A stretch of DNA of 29,830 bases from positions 1-29,830 of the forward strand of contig CAJTJV010000035.1 of the NCBI GenBank assembly GCA_910576775.1, in the 5' to 3' direction. This document shows positions 7,910-17,523 of this stretch, one piece after another. The translations under genes and the position numbers were made by a program. A model generated the notes under the pieces. That model worked only from the letters and a program-made list of their open reading frames with translations, searched no databases and was not told the DNA's origin. The first letter of the stretch is position 1, and every line of letters begins with the position of its first letter. Source of the DNA: an uncultured Muribaculaceae bacterium (GTDB lineage Bacteria; Bacteroidota; Bacteroidia; Bacteroidales; Muribaculaceae).

Positions 7910-10147
7910 ATGAAAAAAATCTTACTGTCACTTTTGCTACTGCCTATATTGACCTTCGGCCAGGCTCGGTTCGGTCTTATCGACTCGAAAGAGCTTGAAA
8001 AGATGCAAAAGTCGGTTACTACCCTCTCGGCGACACAGCGCGGCGAAGAAATGCTTACATTCTTCATGCGTGTCGACGGCGATGCAGCTGCATCGCGCGT
8101 GGAAGCGGCAGGTGCAACCATAGAACAGCGGGAAGGCAACATTCTTGTAGTGACGGCACCCCTCTCCGAAGCGGAAGCCATAGCATCCACAGAAGGTGTC
8201 ATCACGGTATCGCTGCCAAAAGATTACCACTGCCACGCCATAAATCCCTGGGGCGACGACCTAAGCCGTCAGAAACTCGGCCTTACAGATATCAATAACG
8301 TTTCGGCTCCTCTTACACAAGCATATACAGGTGAGGGTGTTGTTGTTGGAGTCGTCGACCTCGGTATAGACCCGCATCACAAAACTTTCCTTAATGACGA
8401 CGGCACACACCGAGTCAAGTCAATATGGAAACACGTCCAGCAAGGCCAGGCTTCCATCACCGTAAAATCCGACACGGAAGAAAAGATTGCCAAATTCTCC
8501 ACAGACAACCCCGGTGCCACACACGGCACTCACGTGATGGGTATTGCCGCCGGATCCTTCAATCCTGAAGACGGCCCGGATTTCCGCGGCGCAGCACCCG
8601 GCGCAGACATCGTGGTATCATGCGGAGCTTCAAACAACGCCCATCTGCTAAAGGGTCTGCGCGCCATTGTGGATTATGCCAAGGCCCAGAACAAACCATG
8701 CGTCATCAACATGTCGCTCGGCAACAATGCCGGTCCACACGACGGAACCGACGAGTTCCCCTCCGCTCTTAACACCATCGCCGGAGAGGATAACGTAAGC
8801 ATCTTCGTATCAGGAGGTAACGAAGGAAACGCAAAAGCGTTCCTATACAAGGAGTTCGCCCCCTCGGAGACAAGTATAAAGACAATAATCTCATCATCAG
8901 ACTATACTCCTTACCTTTATCCGAGCCAACTATCGCTTTTCCCGCAGGCCTGTGGGAATCTTGAAATATGGTCAGACGACAACACTCCTTTCTCCATATA
9001 TCTCGATTTACTGCACATTGACGGCACCAAAGCCGAAGTGATTTCAACATTTTCCGTACCCGACAATGGCTCGGCAATCGTATCTACCCCGGAATATGCC
9101 GGTACGGCTGCCGATGTGGCAATAAGCAATGACGCCAATTTCAACAAAGCCTACAAGTCGAGCTACCTGCAAGCATCAACAGGCGTATATGCCGGCAACA
9201 ACCGGTACCGCGCTGAAATGACGTTCATGCTTGAATGTACAAACGAGGAAGACCTTGACAAATACGGAGTCGCCCTTCGCATAGAAGGCAAGGAAGGCCA
9301 TAAGATTTTCCTATACGGCGGCAGCACCAGCGGCGTATTCCCCTTCGAGCTTCAGAGCCGAAAAATTGAAGGCTATACAGAATCCGAAGGCAACGGCTCC
9401 ATCAATGCCCTTGCCGGTGCCGACAACGTAATCACCGTAGGCTCTTATGTGACACATAATTTCAAGCCCGCTTCGTCTTTCGGCTTCTCACGCATAGGTG
9501 CGACAGCATCCTATTCATCATGGGGCACAACTCCCGACGGACGCAAACATCCGCTTATCTGTGCTCCCGGCACCCTGATCGTATCGGCGATGTCGAGCGA
9601 CTATCACAACAATCCCGAATATCCCGCAGACGAGCAGCCTGTATACTACACGTATAATGATGCCAGCGGCAAAAAATATTATTTCACGCCCATGACCGGA
9701 ACATCTATGGCTTCTCCCTACATGGCAGGCGTCGCCGCACTCTGGCTATCGGCCGACCCGGAACTCTCTCGCGAGGATATTTTACGCATCGCACAGGAAA
9801 CTTCCGACGAACCGGCAATAAAAAGCAATAACGACGGCGCCTCCGGACATCTCAATGCTTTCCGCGGCCTCTGCCGTGTCCTGGGACTCAGCGGCGTCGG
9901 CAACGTCAAAACCGACGAAGACCTGCTCGATGTCACTCGTAACGATAACCTGTTCACTGTCCGCACCGCCGAAGACAAAGAGATAAAGGTTACATTCCAC
10001 AACCTCCAGGGCGCCATAGCGCTCGAAAAGACAGGCTTCGGCAACGAACTCTCAGTCGACGCATCATCCCTCTCTAAAGGGGTATATATTCTGGCCATAA
10101 AGGCCGGCAATGCTGTACGGAATTTAAAAATAATTGTAAATCAATAA
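7910..10147 (+). CDS. Secreted subtilisin-like (S8) serine protease with T9SS sorting domain
   Basis: A 745-residue exported peptidase. A Sec signal peptide (about 1-19, MKKILLSLLLLPILTFGQA) is followed by a propeptide-like region (about 20-110). The S8 catalytic domain has D150 in VGVVDLGID, H205 in GATHGTHVMG, oxyanion N304 in SGGNEG and catalytic S599 in GTSMASPYMAG. The roughly 200-residue stretch between about 310 and 490 is a beta-rich insertion between the oxyanion Asn and the Ser, as in larger Bacteroidetes subtilases. The last 65 residues, with NLQG and a KGVYILAI...LKIIVNQ ending, look like a T9SS C-terminal sorting domain, so the mature enzyme is probably secreted or surface-attached. 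It sits 16 bp before the GLUG-repeat gene and is probably cotranscribed with it. The natural substrate is unknown; a role in nutrient or host-protein cleavage is inference. Confidence 0.95.
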   Translation: MKKILLSLLLLPILTFGQARFGLIDSKELEKMQKSVTTLSATQRGEEMLTFFMRVDGDAAASRVEAAGATIEQREGNILVVTAPLSEAEAIASTEGVITVSLPKDYHCHAINPWGDDLSRQKLGLTDINNVSAPLTQAYTGEGVVVGVVDLGIDPHHKTFLNDDGTHRVKSIWKHVQQGQASITVKSDTEEKIAKFSTDNPGATHGTHVMGIAAGSFNPEDGPDFRGAAPGADIVVSCGASNNAHLLKGLRAIVDYAKAQNKPCVINMSLGNNAGPHDGTDEFPSALNTIAGEDNVSIFVSGGNEGNAKAFLYKEFAPSETSIKTIISSSDYTPYLYPSQLSLFPQACGNLEIWSDDNTPFSIYLDLLHIDGTKAEVISTFSVPDNGSAIVSTPEYAGTAADVAISNDANFNKAYKSSYLQASTGVYAGNNRYRAEMTFMLECTNEEDLDKYGVALRIEGKEGHKIFLYGGSTSGVFPFELQSRKIEGYTESEGNGSINALAGADNVITVGSYVTHNFKPASSFGFSRIGATASYSSWGTTPDGRKHPLICAPGTLIVSAMSSDYHNNPEYPADEQPVYYTYNDASGKKYYFTPMTGTSMASPYMAGVAALWLSADPELSREDILRIAQETSDEPAIKSNNDGASGHLNAFRGLCRVLGLSGVGNVKTDEDLLDVTRNDNLFTVRTAEDKEIKVTFHNLQGAIALEKTGFGNELSVDASSLSKGVYILAIKAGNAVRNLKIIVNQ

Positions 10148-10163
10148 TATAAACCACAATAAA

Positions 10164-13100
10164 ATGTTTCACATCAATTACCGGAATCAAGCTCTCGCGC
10201 TATGCCTGACGGCAGGCCTGACAGCATCGGCAGGTCTGTTCAACCCTTTGGGAACCGCAGACAAGGACAATTTCCCCTTCATGCCGAAAGCAGAATCCAC
10301 CTACACACCCAAGGCCGTTGACAAGGACGGAAACATAACACCCGACCTTACGCAGACAGCCGATTACTACGTAACCACAAACACTCTCGGGTCGGTGTTC
10401 ACACCATCCGGCGAGGAATGGTACTATACACTTGAGCTGGACGGAACACGCCTCAACCCCGGCAATCAGTATTTCGTAGATATGGATTTCACAGGCTTCC
10501 ATATCAAGGTATACGACGCCGACATGCAGTTCAAAGGTCAGGCCAAAGGCGATATCATCCGCCCGGAAGGCACACTCAAATGCCGCAGCGTAGAAGTATG
10601 CATGAACCTCACAAAGACATTCTTCAATAACTCCAGCGCGGATTATGAAGTAATGGTATCATTTGTATTCAATCCCGGCCCCGATGCAGACGGCAACCCA
10701 CGCTACGGAGCAAAAGAAACGACGCAGGTGTACTCCCTCACCGATGAAATACCCGCAGGAGGAAGCAAACTTCTGTTCCAGGCTCCCGGCTACTACACCT
10801 CGGCGATAAACCTGGGAACCCCGTTGTCCGAAAAATACACTATATCATTCATCGAGGACACCTCTTGGGATGGTGAAGATGTGGCACACACCGACTTTGT
10901 CGTTTACAAAGCTGCAGGTTACGGCACTCCGGCCAAAGAAATAAAACGCTTCACAGTACACAAACTGTACGCCATGTCGGACGGTACCAACGACAGCATG
11001 CCCTTCACAATAGTAAACAAGGGCAACGACATCTATGTCGCCATCTCAGTATATGAGAAAACTTTCCTTGTCGACCCCACTGCCTCAGAACCCGTACAGA
11101 ACCCTGACAACAACTATATAATCACCCTCTATAAATCCAACGGCGATGATTTCGAGGTACAAAGCACTACGAAGATAAAAGTCGAGACCCCTGCTGAAGG
11201 TTATTCCTACCGCTCTTATGCTTTGGGCAACTTTCTGGGAGCTGACGACATCTCTTTCAAATTTGGCGACGGCGAAACACCCTCCTATATTCTAACCGTG
11301 GTTGATTCCACCCGCGACGAGTCAATAGCCACTTATTCTGTATACGACTCGAAAGGCAATGTCATCAAATCATTCGGAGAGCACAGCGACAGTTTTGTAC
11401 AGTTCGGAACTACCGGCTCACTCGGCCTGCAATTCGGCTTCTACATGAACGATGCCGAGGGCAATTACGGTATCGTCCTCAAGGATTTCCCCTCGATGGA
11501 AACTGTAGGATTCGTACCTGTCCTTTTCGAATATGACAGCAATGCATGGAGTGTAGTATCCGTTCCGGCCCGCACGCAGACAACCAAAGGAATTTTCTAT
11601 GTAGCTTCAGTTCTACCTACCGGAGAGAGCGGCGACGGCGCCAACCACTATGTGGCATGGTTCCACCAGGATGGCATCCTCGACCATATCGACAGCATGT
11701 TCCTCGGAGAAAAAGTTGCCAAAGTCCTTACATACATACATCAGTCAGCACTTAATCCATTTATATTCAACACTGACAAGAACGTAGAATACCTCGCATG
11801 GATATACCGCTACGTCGACGGAACACGCACATCGCTCGAACTCGGCATTGTAAACGACAAGGGTGAACTGCTGGCAAGCCGTATGCTTCCCGACGGACAC
11901 ACCTATCCCAATGCATATATTTCCAATATGCAAACCAAGCCTGCCATTGTCATCAGCTACCGCGACAGCTCTTCCGACGGCAACATCGGCAAGTTCACCA
12001 CCGAATTCATAAAGCTTCCCCTTAACGATTTCGAAGGCGAAGGCACCGTAGAATCTCCTTATCTCATCAAAACTTACGGCGACCTCAACCGCGTACGTTA
12101 TAACCTCAACGCACATTTCCGCATCACTAACAGCATAGACTGCTCCGGCCAGACATTCCTTCCCATTGAAGGTGAATTCACCGGCAGCATCGACGGCGGC
12201 AATTACGACATACGGAACCTTACCATCGGCGGCACAAGCAACACGTCTGCCATCTTCACCGCATTCGGTCACAAAGCCTTGTTTGACGAAACTCCAGTTA
12301 CAGCCCGCCTGTCGAATATAAATTTCGTCAATCCCACCCTTGACATACAGCTCCAGGCTTTAGGAGCCAAGACTCTCGGCATCATCGCCTCAACTATGAA
12401 CGACGCCGAATTGTACAATGTCAATATCCTCAATCCGACTGTCAAATGCAGCGCCAACAATATCACTTTCGGCACCGTTGCAGGATATGCCGACAACGTA
12501 AGCTACAAACACAGCTACATCAGCAATGCTGAACTTGATATACCGCAGGCAAACACCCTCGGCGGTGCTTTCGGCGAACTTCGCTCAGGTACAGTGTCGA
12601 AGATTACCGTCACAGGTAAAATCAACGGCAAAAGCAACATAGGCGGCCTCATTGGCAAAAACACAGTAGGCACTCTCAATGTCAGCGACATACATGTCAA
12701 CGCCGACATAAAAGGCCAGGCAAATGTAGGCGGTATAGCAGGTTCATGGATACGCGAACGCATCAACCGCGTATTCGTGGAAGGAACAATCAGCGCCGAA
12801 GACTATCTCGGCGGTATAACCGGTTCAATCGGCGTACCTGACGCATCCCGCGAGAATATAGAAGACGAAAACTACGCTATTCTCGACAATTGCCTTGTAG
12901 GCTTCGAGTCTATGACTGCACCGACAGGCGCCAAGTACGTGCATCGCATTTTCGGGTACTCCTGTATCGACCTCGGCACCCACATGGAATGGATTCCGGA
13001 TCCTACCGACCCCGACAACAAGGGTGAATATGTTGAAGTTCCCGCCGCTGAGGAAACAAAAATCGGCAAAAACTATGTAGTAACCGAAATCGACGCATTC

Positions 13101-14027
13101 AGCAGTGCGGACGCCGTCAGCGAAGGCATACTCAATACGTTCGACATCACAGATTCCGAATGGCTCGCAGGCCTTGGATTCAAAGTGGCCGACTGGGCAT
13201 CGGAAGCTTCCGAAGAAATACCTTGGGTATACGGCAACTTGTCGTGGATGCCCGAACTTTATTTCGAAGGAACGGCAGACGCAACCATGCACATCGAAGA
13301 AGCTGACATCACCGGAAAGGCCGGTGAGACAATCATTGCCGTAATGCGTGCCGAAAACGTGGATTTCGACAACCTCCGGTTCGAAAGCTCCGACAGCAAC
13401 ATTGCCGAACTCGCAGACATCACGTCCGGAGAAAACGACGGTGAGGTGAAAGTACACGTACAACTCAACGCAATAGGAAACGCCGATATCACATTCATGT
13501 ACGGCCCGGCTCACCGCGCCGTAGTCCACGTGACTGTCAAGAGTTCCGATCCCGTCCTCAATTTCCGCGACGAAAACGCGAATGGAGAAGCCGGAAGTAC
13601 TCTCAGTCTCACGCTCGATTTCGACAACCTTGAAATAGAAGATATCGCCGCAACTTCTTCAGATGATGCAACAGCTGCCGTCAGCTCCATAATCAGAGGC
13701 AAGAAGAGTAGCGAAGCTATCATGAACGTAGACCTCAAGAAAGCCGGCACTGCCGAACTTACGGCTACCGGAGGCAAAGCGACTGCAAAAATCCTTGTTA
13801 CCGTCAAAAGTTCTACAGGCGTCGACAACGTAAAAGTAAGAGCCATAACATATAACGGCAGCGAGATTTCCGCCGAAGGATGCTCAATTGAAGTATTCGA
13901 CATGCAGGGACGTCATGTAGCCAAAGGCGACAACTGTGTAAACCTCGAAAACCTCGCAAACGGCATCTACATCGTACGCGCCACCGACGCGGAAGGCACA
14001 GCCTCGACACTGAAAATCAATAAATAG
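10164..14027 (+). CDS. Large secreted GLUG-repeat protein with T9SS sorting domain
   Basis: A 1287-residue predicted surface or secreted protein with a hydrophobic export signal at about 8-24. Residues 60-620 are beta-rich with no domain I recognise. From 623 the sequence EGEGTVESPYLIKTYGDL starts a beta-helical region typical of Bacteroidetes GLUG proteins, followed by GLUG-like units such as GGLIGK (827-832), GGIAGS (856-861) and GGITGS (883-888). Two tandem Ig-like segments (about 1040-1125 and 1130-1215) each end in VTVKSS. The C-terminal 70 residues, with VFDMQGR (1244-1250) and LANGIYIVRA (1264-1273), form a T9SS sorting domain. It is the second gene of the protease operon and is followed by a strong terminator. 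GLUG proteins are usually adhesin-like; ligand and partner are unknown. A functional link to the protease is suggested only by the operon. Confidence 0.88.
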   Translation: MFHINYRNQALALCLTAGLTASAGLFNPLGTADKDNFPFMPKAESTYTPKAVDKDGNITPDLTQTADYYVTTNTLGSVFTPSGEEWYYTLELDGTRLNPGNQYFVDMDFTGFHIKVYDADMQFKGQAKGDIIRPEGTLKCRSVEVCMNLTKTFFNNSSADYEVMVSFVFNPGPDADGNPRYGAKETTQVYSLTDEIPAGGSKLLFQAPGYYTSAINLGTPLSEKYTISFIEDTSWDGEDVAHTDFVVYKAAGYGTPAKEIKRFTVHKLYAMSDGTNDSMPFTIVNKGNDIYVAISVYEKTFLVDPTASEPVQNPDNNYIITLYKSNGDDFEVQSTTKIKVETPAEGYSYRSYALGNFLGADDISFKFGDGETPSYILTVVDSTRDESIATYSVYDSKGNVIKSFGEHSDSFVQFGTTGSLGLQFGFYMNDAEGNYGIVLKDFPSMETVGFVPVLFEYDSNAWSVVSVPARTQTTKGIFYVASVLPTGESGDGANHYVAWFHQDGILDHIDSMFLGEKVAKVLTYIHQSALNPFIFNTDKNVEYLAWIYRYVDGTRTSLELGIVNDKGELLASRMLPDGHTYPNAYISNMQTKPAIVISYRDSSSDGNIGKFTTEFIKLPLNDFEGEGTVESPYLIKTYGDLNRVRYNLNAHFRITNSIDCSGQTFLPIEGEFTGSIDGGNYDIRNLTIGGTSNTSAIFTAFGHKALFDETPVTARLSNINFVNPTLDIQLQALGAKTLGIIASTMNDAELYNVNILNPTVKCSANNITFGTVAGYADNVSYKHSYISNAELDIPQANTLGGAFGELRSGTVSKITVTGKINGKSNIGGLIGKNTVGTLNVSDIHVNADIKGQANVGGIAGSWIRERINRVFVEGTISAEDYLGGITGSIGVPDASRENIEDENYAILDNCLVGFESMTAPTGAKYVHRIFGYSCIDLGTHMEWIPDPTDPDNKGEYVEVPAAEETKIGKNYVVTEIDAFSSADAVSEGILNTFDITDSEWLAGLGFKVADWASEASEEIPWVYGNLSWMPELYFEGTADATMHIEEADITGKAGETIIAVMRAENVDFDNLRFESSDSNIAELADITSGENDGEVKVHVQLNAIGNADITFMYGPAHRAVVHVTVKSSDPVLNFRDENANGEAGSTLSLTLDFDNLEIEDIAATSSDDATAAVSSIIRGKKSSEAIMNVDLKKAGTAELTATGGKATAKILVTVKSSTGVDNVKVRAITYNGSEISAEGCSIEVFDMQGRHVAKGDNCVNLENLANGIYIVRATDAEGTASTLKINK

Positions 14028-14048
14028 ACATCATAAAAACTATGGGAA

Positions 14049-14075
14049 GGCGGCGCTGGGAAGCGCTGCCTTTTT
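14049..14075 (+). terminator. Terminator of the protease/GLUG operon
   Basis: Arms 14049-14057 (GGCGGCGCT) and 14062-14070 (AGCGCTGCC) pair over 9 bp with one G-U pair around a GGGA loop, followed by TTTTT. It lies 21 bp after the GLUG gene stop. Confidence 0.9.
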
Positions 14076-14108
14076 ATTTCATCTGCACCGGCATTCGGAT
14101 TAATTTAT

Positions 14109-14116
14109 TAATTTTG
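14109..14116 (+). promoter_or_regulatory. -7 box (TAATTTTG) before the membrane regulator gene
   Basis: TAATTTTG matches TAnnTTTG and lies 20 bp before the ATG at 14137, just downstream of the preceding terminator. The -33 region lacks a clear TTTG. Confidence 0.55.
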
Positions 14117-14136
14117 CGGAGTGAAGACACCTCTCT

Positions 14137-15120
14137 ATGAAGAACTTGCTTTATATAATATTCATATTGGTAGCAACCGGATGCGGATTCTCAAATTCGC
14201 GTCCGCAGATACTTGACGAAGCGCGTCGACTCCTGACAACCGATCCGTCGGCAGCTTTGTCAAAGCTGAACAATCTGGATGTATCGCAATTTCAGGATTC
14301 GGCAACGATGGCACAATGGGCGCTGCTCTATAGCGAGGCGATGGTCGTAAACCGGCTGTCGGCACCGACCGACACAATTGTCGACATAGCTATCGACTAC
14401 TACGAGAAACACAATCGGAAGGATGAATTTCTGAAAGCTTCGCGACTGAAGGCTCTGTTGCGGACTGCTGACAATACCGACGCTCTTGCCACGGCTCTTT
14501 ACCTACAGAAAGAAAAGGAATTCATGCTCTATAAAGAGCGATCCAGACGTGAGATGTATATGTCGGCGGCGATTTTCATACTGATTATAGCGACCGGCAT
14601 AATCGCATGGCTGCGGCAACGGTTGAAACTGCAATCGGCACAGAACAACGCCCTGATGGCAGAGGCATCAGGCCTTAAATGTCAGCTCGACGCAAACCGC
14701 TCTAATGTGAGCCGCCTGCAATCCAAACTCCACGGATTACTTGAAAACAGATTCGCCCTTATCGACTCTCTGTGCCAGACTTATTACGAATCACAGGGTA
14801 CCAAGACGGAGCGTAAGGCCATTGTTGAAAAAGTCCGCCATGAAATCGAAGCCCTCTGCTCCGACTCATTTTCTGAAATGGAACAGGCTGTAGATGATTG
14901 CACAGACAATATGCTCGTCAGGGTCAAAAAAGAATATCCAGCCATCAAGACAGAAGATTACCGCTTGCTCGTCTACCTCGCCGGCGGGCTGTCAACGCGC
15001 ACAATCAGCCTGCTTCTCGGAGAATCGGCAGAGGTGGTGTATAAACGTAAATCAAGGCTTAAGTCACGGCTCAAAGAGCACGTCGCATCCTCCTGCCCCG
15101 ACGTAATGTTTGTTTTCTGA
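14137..15120 (+). CDS. Membrane-spanning regulator: periplasmic helical repeats, TM helix, cytoplasmic LuxR-like HTH
   Basis: 327 residues. The N-terminus is a signal or lipoprotein-like leader (MKNLLYIIFILVATGC, possible lipobox Cys16). Residues about 20-135 are helical and look like degenerate TPR repeats. A strong transmembrane helix spans about 143-159 (SAAIFILIIATGIIAWL). Basic residues and a probable coiled coil (about 160-205) follow. The tail at about 270-312 (EDYRLLVYLAGGLSTRTISL, then VVYKRKSRLKSRL) resembles the LuxR/GerE helix-turn-helix. The layout implies a periplasmic sensor part and a cytoplasmic DNA-binding part in one chain, a type common in Bacteroidales. It is encoded directly before an outer-membrane barrel with its own promoter, which could be a target; that is inference. 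The DNA-binding function is not proven by the sequence. Confidence 0.75.
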   Translation: MKNLLYIIFILVATGCGFSNSRPQILDEARRLLTTDPSAALSKLNNLDVSQFQDSATMAQWALLYSEAMVVNRLSAPTDTIVDIAIDYYEKHNRKDEFLKASRLKALLRTADNTDALATALYLQKEKEFMLYKERSRREMYMSAAIFILIIATGIIAWLRQRLKLQSAQNNALMAEASGLKCQLDANRSNVSRLQSKLHGLLENRFALIDSLCQTYYESQGTKTERKAIVEKVRHEIEALCSDSFSEMEQAVDDCTDNMLVRVKKEYPAIKTEDYRLLVYLAGGLSTRTISLLLGESAEVVYKRKSRLKSRLKEHVASSCPDVMFVF

Positions 15121-15212
15121 ACGCATACCGGACGTAGTCAGACTTTTGCGTTTACAATTGCTGCAAACCATTGATTACAAAGCATTTACAAACTACTCCG
15201 TCAGACTTATTT

Positions 15213-15245
15213 TTTGTATCGGAGCTGTAACCGTAAGTAATTTTG
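15213..15245 (+). promoter_or_regulatory. Promoter of the outer-membrane barrel gene
   Basis: TTTG at 15213-15216 and TAATTTTG at 15238-15245 are 21 bp apart, close to the Bacteroidetes consensus. The ATG at 15263 follows the -7 box by 17 bp. This supports starting the gene there rather than at an upstream in-frame codon that would overlap the preceding gene. Confidence 0.75.
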
Positions 15246-15262
15246 CCACAAAAATTACTTAT

Positions 15263-17338
15263 ATGAACACACGCATATTAATCACCGTCCTGATTCTCGG
15301 CGCAACGACAGCCGCAGCACAGAATCATGAAGAAACAGACAGTCTCGCCCACGAATTGCAGGAAATAATTGTAACATCCGGCCAACCGTCCACCAGACTT
15401 GTAGGCTCTACCCTCGTCACCACCGTTGCAGGATCCAATCTCGCCGACTTAGGCACGGCCCTCGACGTTCTCGCCCAATTGCCTATGATAAATGTGCAGG
15501 ACAATACTGTAAATATCATTGGCCGGAACAACATCGAGATATACATCGACGGACGCCCCATGCACGACGATAATGAATTACGGCAGATTCTGTCGTCAAA
15601 CCTCAGGAAAGTAGAACTGATGATGGCTCCGGGCGCAGCTTACAGCAGCACGACAGATGCAGTACTGAAAATAACTACTAAGCGGAATTTCATGCATGGT
15701 CTTTCTCTCACCGACCGCTTTCAGCTCCAGTACCGCCGCAAATGTTCCGTAAATGATTACCTCGGGTTGAATTATCGTGTTGGTGATTGGGAGATATTCC
15801 TCGACGGGACAGTAAACCGAAGCAATTCTCTTATTAAAGGTACAACAACGAACACTCTTGTATTCGAAGGAAAACAGACTATCGCAGGAAGCCGTCAGAA
15901 CAACACTTACCCCACTACTACCGCAAGCGTGAAAGCAGGTTTCAACTATACCGCCGGGGCACAGTCTTTCGGGGCATATTATCGATACAATCCGGAAAAA
16001 GGAGACTTTAACAACATCGGAGAGGAATGGCTCGACAGTAACCCTGCGCTGCGCCGAAACATCAATAAACGCATACGAACACACAGCGACCGCGTTTCTG
16101 TCTATTATGAGAATACTTTTGCCGACAGATATCTGATTCATTTCGACGGTGATTTCAAAAGCTCGATAGCCGACAATATGACGTCAACTTTCTATCCCGG
16201 AGGACATGCCGACAATGTAGAATCCACCGACCACAGAAAATCGACACTCTGGGCAGGAAAACTCTACACCCAGTTCCCGCTATTGAACGGAGATTTCACA
16301 GCCGGCACACAGGACAGCCATACCCGCACCACTCTCGACTACCGTATGCTCAACGACCGCATCGGCCATTACATACCTTCTTCGCTGAGCGATGCTCGTC
16401 AGACATCAGCTACCTTGTTCGCATCATGGGCGCGAACATTCGGAGGCCTGAGCCTGTCGGTCGGAGCAAGGTACGAATATGTGGACTATTTATTCAAAAT
16501 CGACGGTAAACGCGATAATGACGTAAGCCGACGCACACACCTGATCACACCGGATCTGTCATTCGGATATTCTTTCAACGACGACACACAAATAAGCATC
16601 GCATATAAGATGTCTACTGTAAGACCGCCCTATTCTCAGCTTACCGGCTCGCTCTGCTATGTCGGAATCCATGAAATAGAGGGAGGCAATCCGGCTTTGA
16701 GAGATGAAAAAATGCATGACGTACAACTGTTCGGAATGTGGAAAGAATTCATGCTTCAGGCCGATTTCATGCGTAGCATCGATTCATATGCATTTGTCAA
16801 GCAATTATACCCGGCGGACAATCTCCAGTTGCTGATGCACCCCGTCAATATCGATGTCTCGGCACTGAATCTTTATCTCGTATGGAGCAAACCGGTACGC
16901 CGATGGACTCCAAATATCACCTTCGGCATGTACCGCCAATGGCTATCTCTCGGCGACAACCGCTATGACAAACCTATATTCTCGTATTATTTCGACAATA
17001 CTTTTTCGTTCCCTCGCGGATGGACGATAACGGCAAATATAAGCGGAAGTACGCAAGGCGACATGCACACAAACCGTTTTGGTCGCATCATCTTCACGAT
17101 GGATGCCTCTGTCGGAAAGACCTTTCTTGATAAGACGCTTACAGTGAAACTATCTGCCACCGATATCTTCAACACAGCCAACAACGACTGGACAATGAAT
17201 ACCTTCGGCATATCCGTCGACAAGCGCCAGAGCTACGACCGCCGTGGCATCTCGCTCAATGTCATCTACAATTTCCACCCACGAAAAAGCAAATATAAAG
17301 GCTCCATCGCCTCCGAAGCCGAAATGAACCGATTATAA
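15263..17338 (+). CDS. TonB-dependent-receptor-like outer-membrane beta-barrel protein
   Basis: 691 residues from ATG 15263. The open frame extends upstream to 15110, but that part overlaps the previous gene and contains the promoter. A signal peptide (about 1-19, ending TTAAAQ) is followed by a short TonB-box-like LQEIIVTSG and a plug domain (about 30-145) with VYVDG-type sequence IEIYIDGRPM. The rest is an aromatic-rich beta-barrel. The end, KSKYKGSIASEAEMNRL, is typical of the 'outer membrane beta-barrel' (OMP_b-brl_3) family. The N-terminal carboxypeptidase-like domain found in many of these proteins is absent. The transported ligand is unknown. No SusD-like partner gene follows, so it is not a classical polysaccharide utilisation pair. 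Confidence 0.88.
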   Translation: MNTRILITVLILGATTAAAQNHEETDSLAHELQEIIVTSGQPSTRLVGSTLVTTVAGSNLADLGTALDVLAQLPMINVQDNTVNIIGRNNIEIYIDGRPMHDDNELRQILSSNLRKVELMMAPGAAYSSTTDAVLKITTKRNFMHGLSLTDRFQLQYRRKCSVNDYLGLNYRVGDWEIFLDGTVNRSNSLIKGTTTNTLVFEGKQTIAGSRQNNTYPTTTASVKAGFNYTAGAQSFGAYYRYNPEKGDFNNIGEEWLDSNPALRRNINKRIRTHSDRVSVYYENTFADRYLIHFDGDFKSSIADNMTSTFYPGGHADNVESTDHRKSTLWAGKLYTQFPLLNGDFTAGTQDSHTRTTLDYRMLNDRIGHYIPSSLSDARQTSATLFASWARTFGGLSLSVGARYEYVDYLFKIDGKRDNDVSRRTHLITPDLSFGYSFNDDTQISIAYKMSTVRPPYSQLTGSLCYVGIHEIEGGNPALRDEKMHDVQLFGMWKEFMLQADFMRSIDSYAFVKQLYPADNLQLLMHPVNIDVSALNLYLVWSKPVRRWTPNITFGMYRQWLSLGDNRYDKPIFSYYFDNTFSFPRGWTITANISGSTQGDMHTNRFGRIIFTMDASVGKTFLDKTLTVKLSATDIFNTANNDWTMNTFGISVDKRQSYDRRGISLNVIYNFHPRKSKYKGSIASEAEMNRL

Positions 17339-17396
17339 CTATGAAAAGCCGCCTAACGTTTTAGCGGTCGGAAGACCAATTGCGACAATAGCATGG

Positions 17397-17426
17397 TGTG
17401 TCCGCAGGACGCCGATTCCGGACACA
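17397..17426. repeat. 8-bp inverted repeat between barrel and hydrolase genes
   Basis: TGTGTCCG (17397-17404) and CGGACACA (17419-17426) form perfect 8-bp arms around a 14-base loop. A weaker bulged hairpin (17349-17367) lies just before it. Neither is followed by a T-run, so neither is a clear terminator. They may end the barrel mRNA or mark an operator for the hydrolase promoter at 17487-17518. Confidence 0.35.
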
Positions 17427-17486
17427 ACCCCACCGTTTGGGATGTTATGCTACTTGTGTGCATAGATTGATTTCTTTATCCTGTGC

Positions 17487-17518
17487 TTTGCGGATGCGGG
17501 AAAAGGTGCGTATATTTG
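17487..17518 (+). promoter_or_regulatory. Promoter of the Ntn-hydrolase gene
   Basis: TTTG at 17487-17490 and TATATTTG at 17511-17518, 20 bp apart, are a near-perfect Bacteroidetes promoter. The ATG at 17524 begins only six bases after the last base of the -7 box, so the transcript is predicted to be leaderless or nearly so. Confidence 0.75.
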
Positions 17519-17523
17519 CGGAT

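Noticed and set aside
7662..7931. An 89-codon leftward frame covering the protease promoter and start
   Set aside because: It overlaps the signal peptide of the protease and the dyad, and has no recognisable features.
12825..13529. A 234-codon leftward frame opposite the GLUG-repeat gene
   Set aside because: It is the antisense shadow of a continuous 1287-residue frame with repeats and a sorting domain; its Val/Cys/Phe-rich sequence is typical of such shadows.
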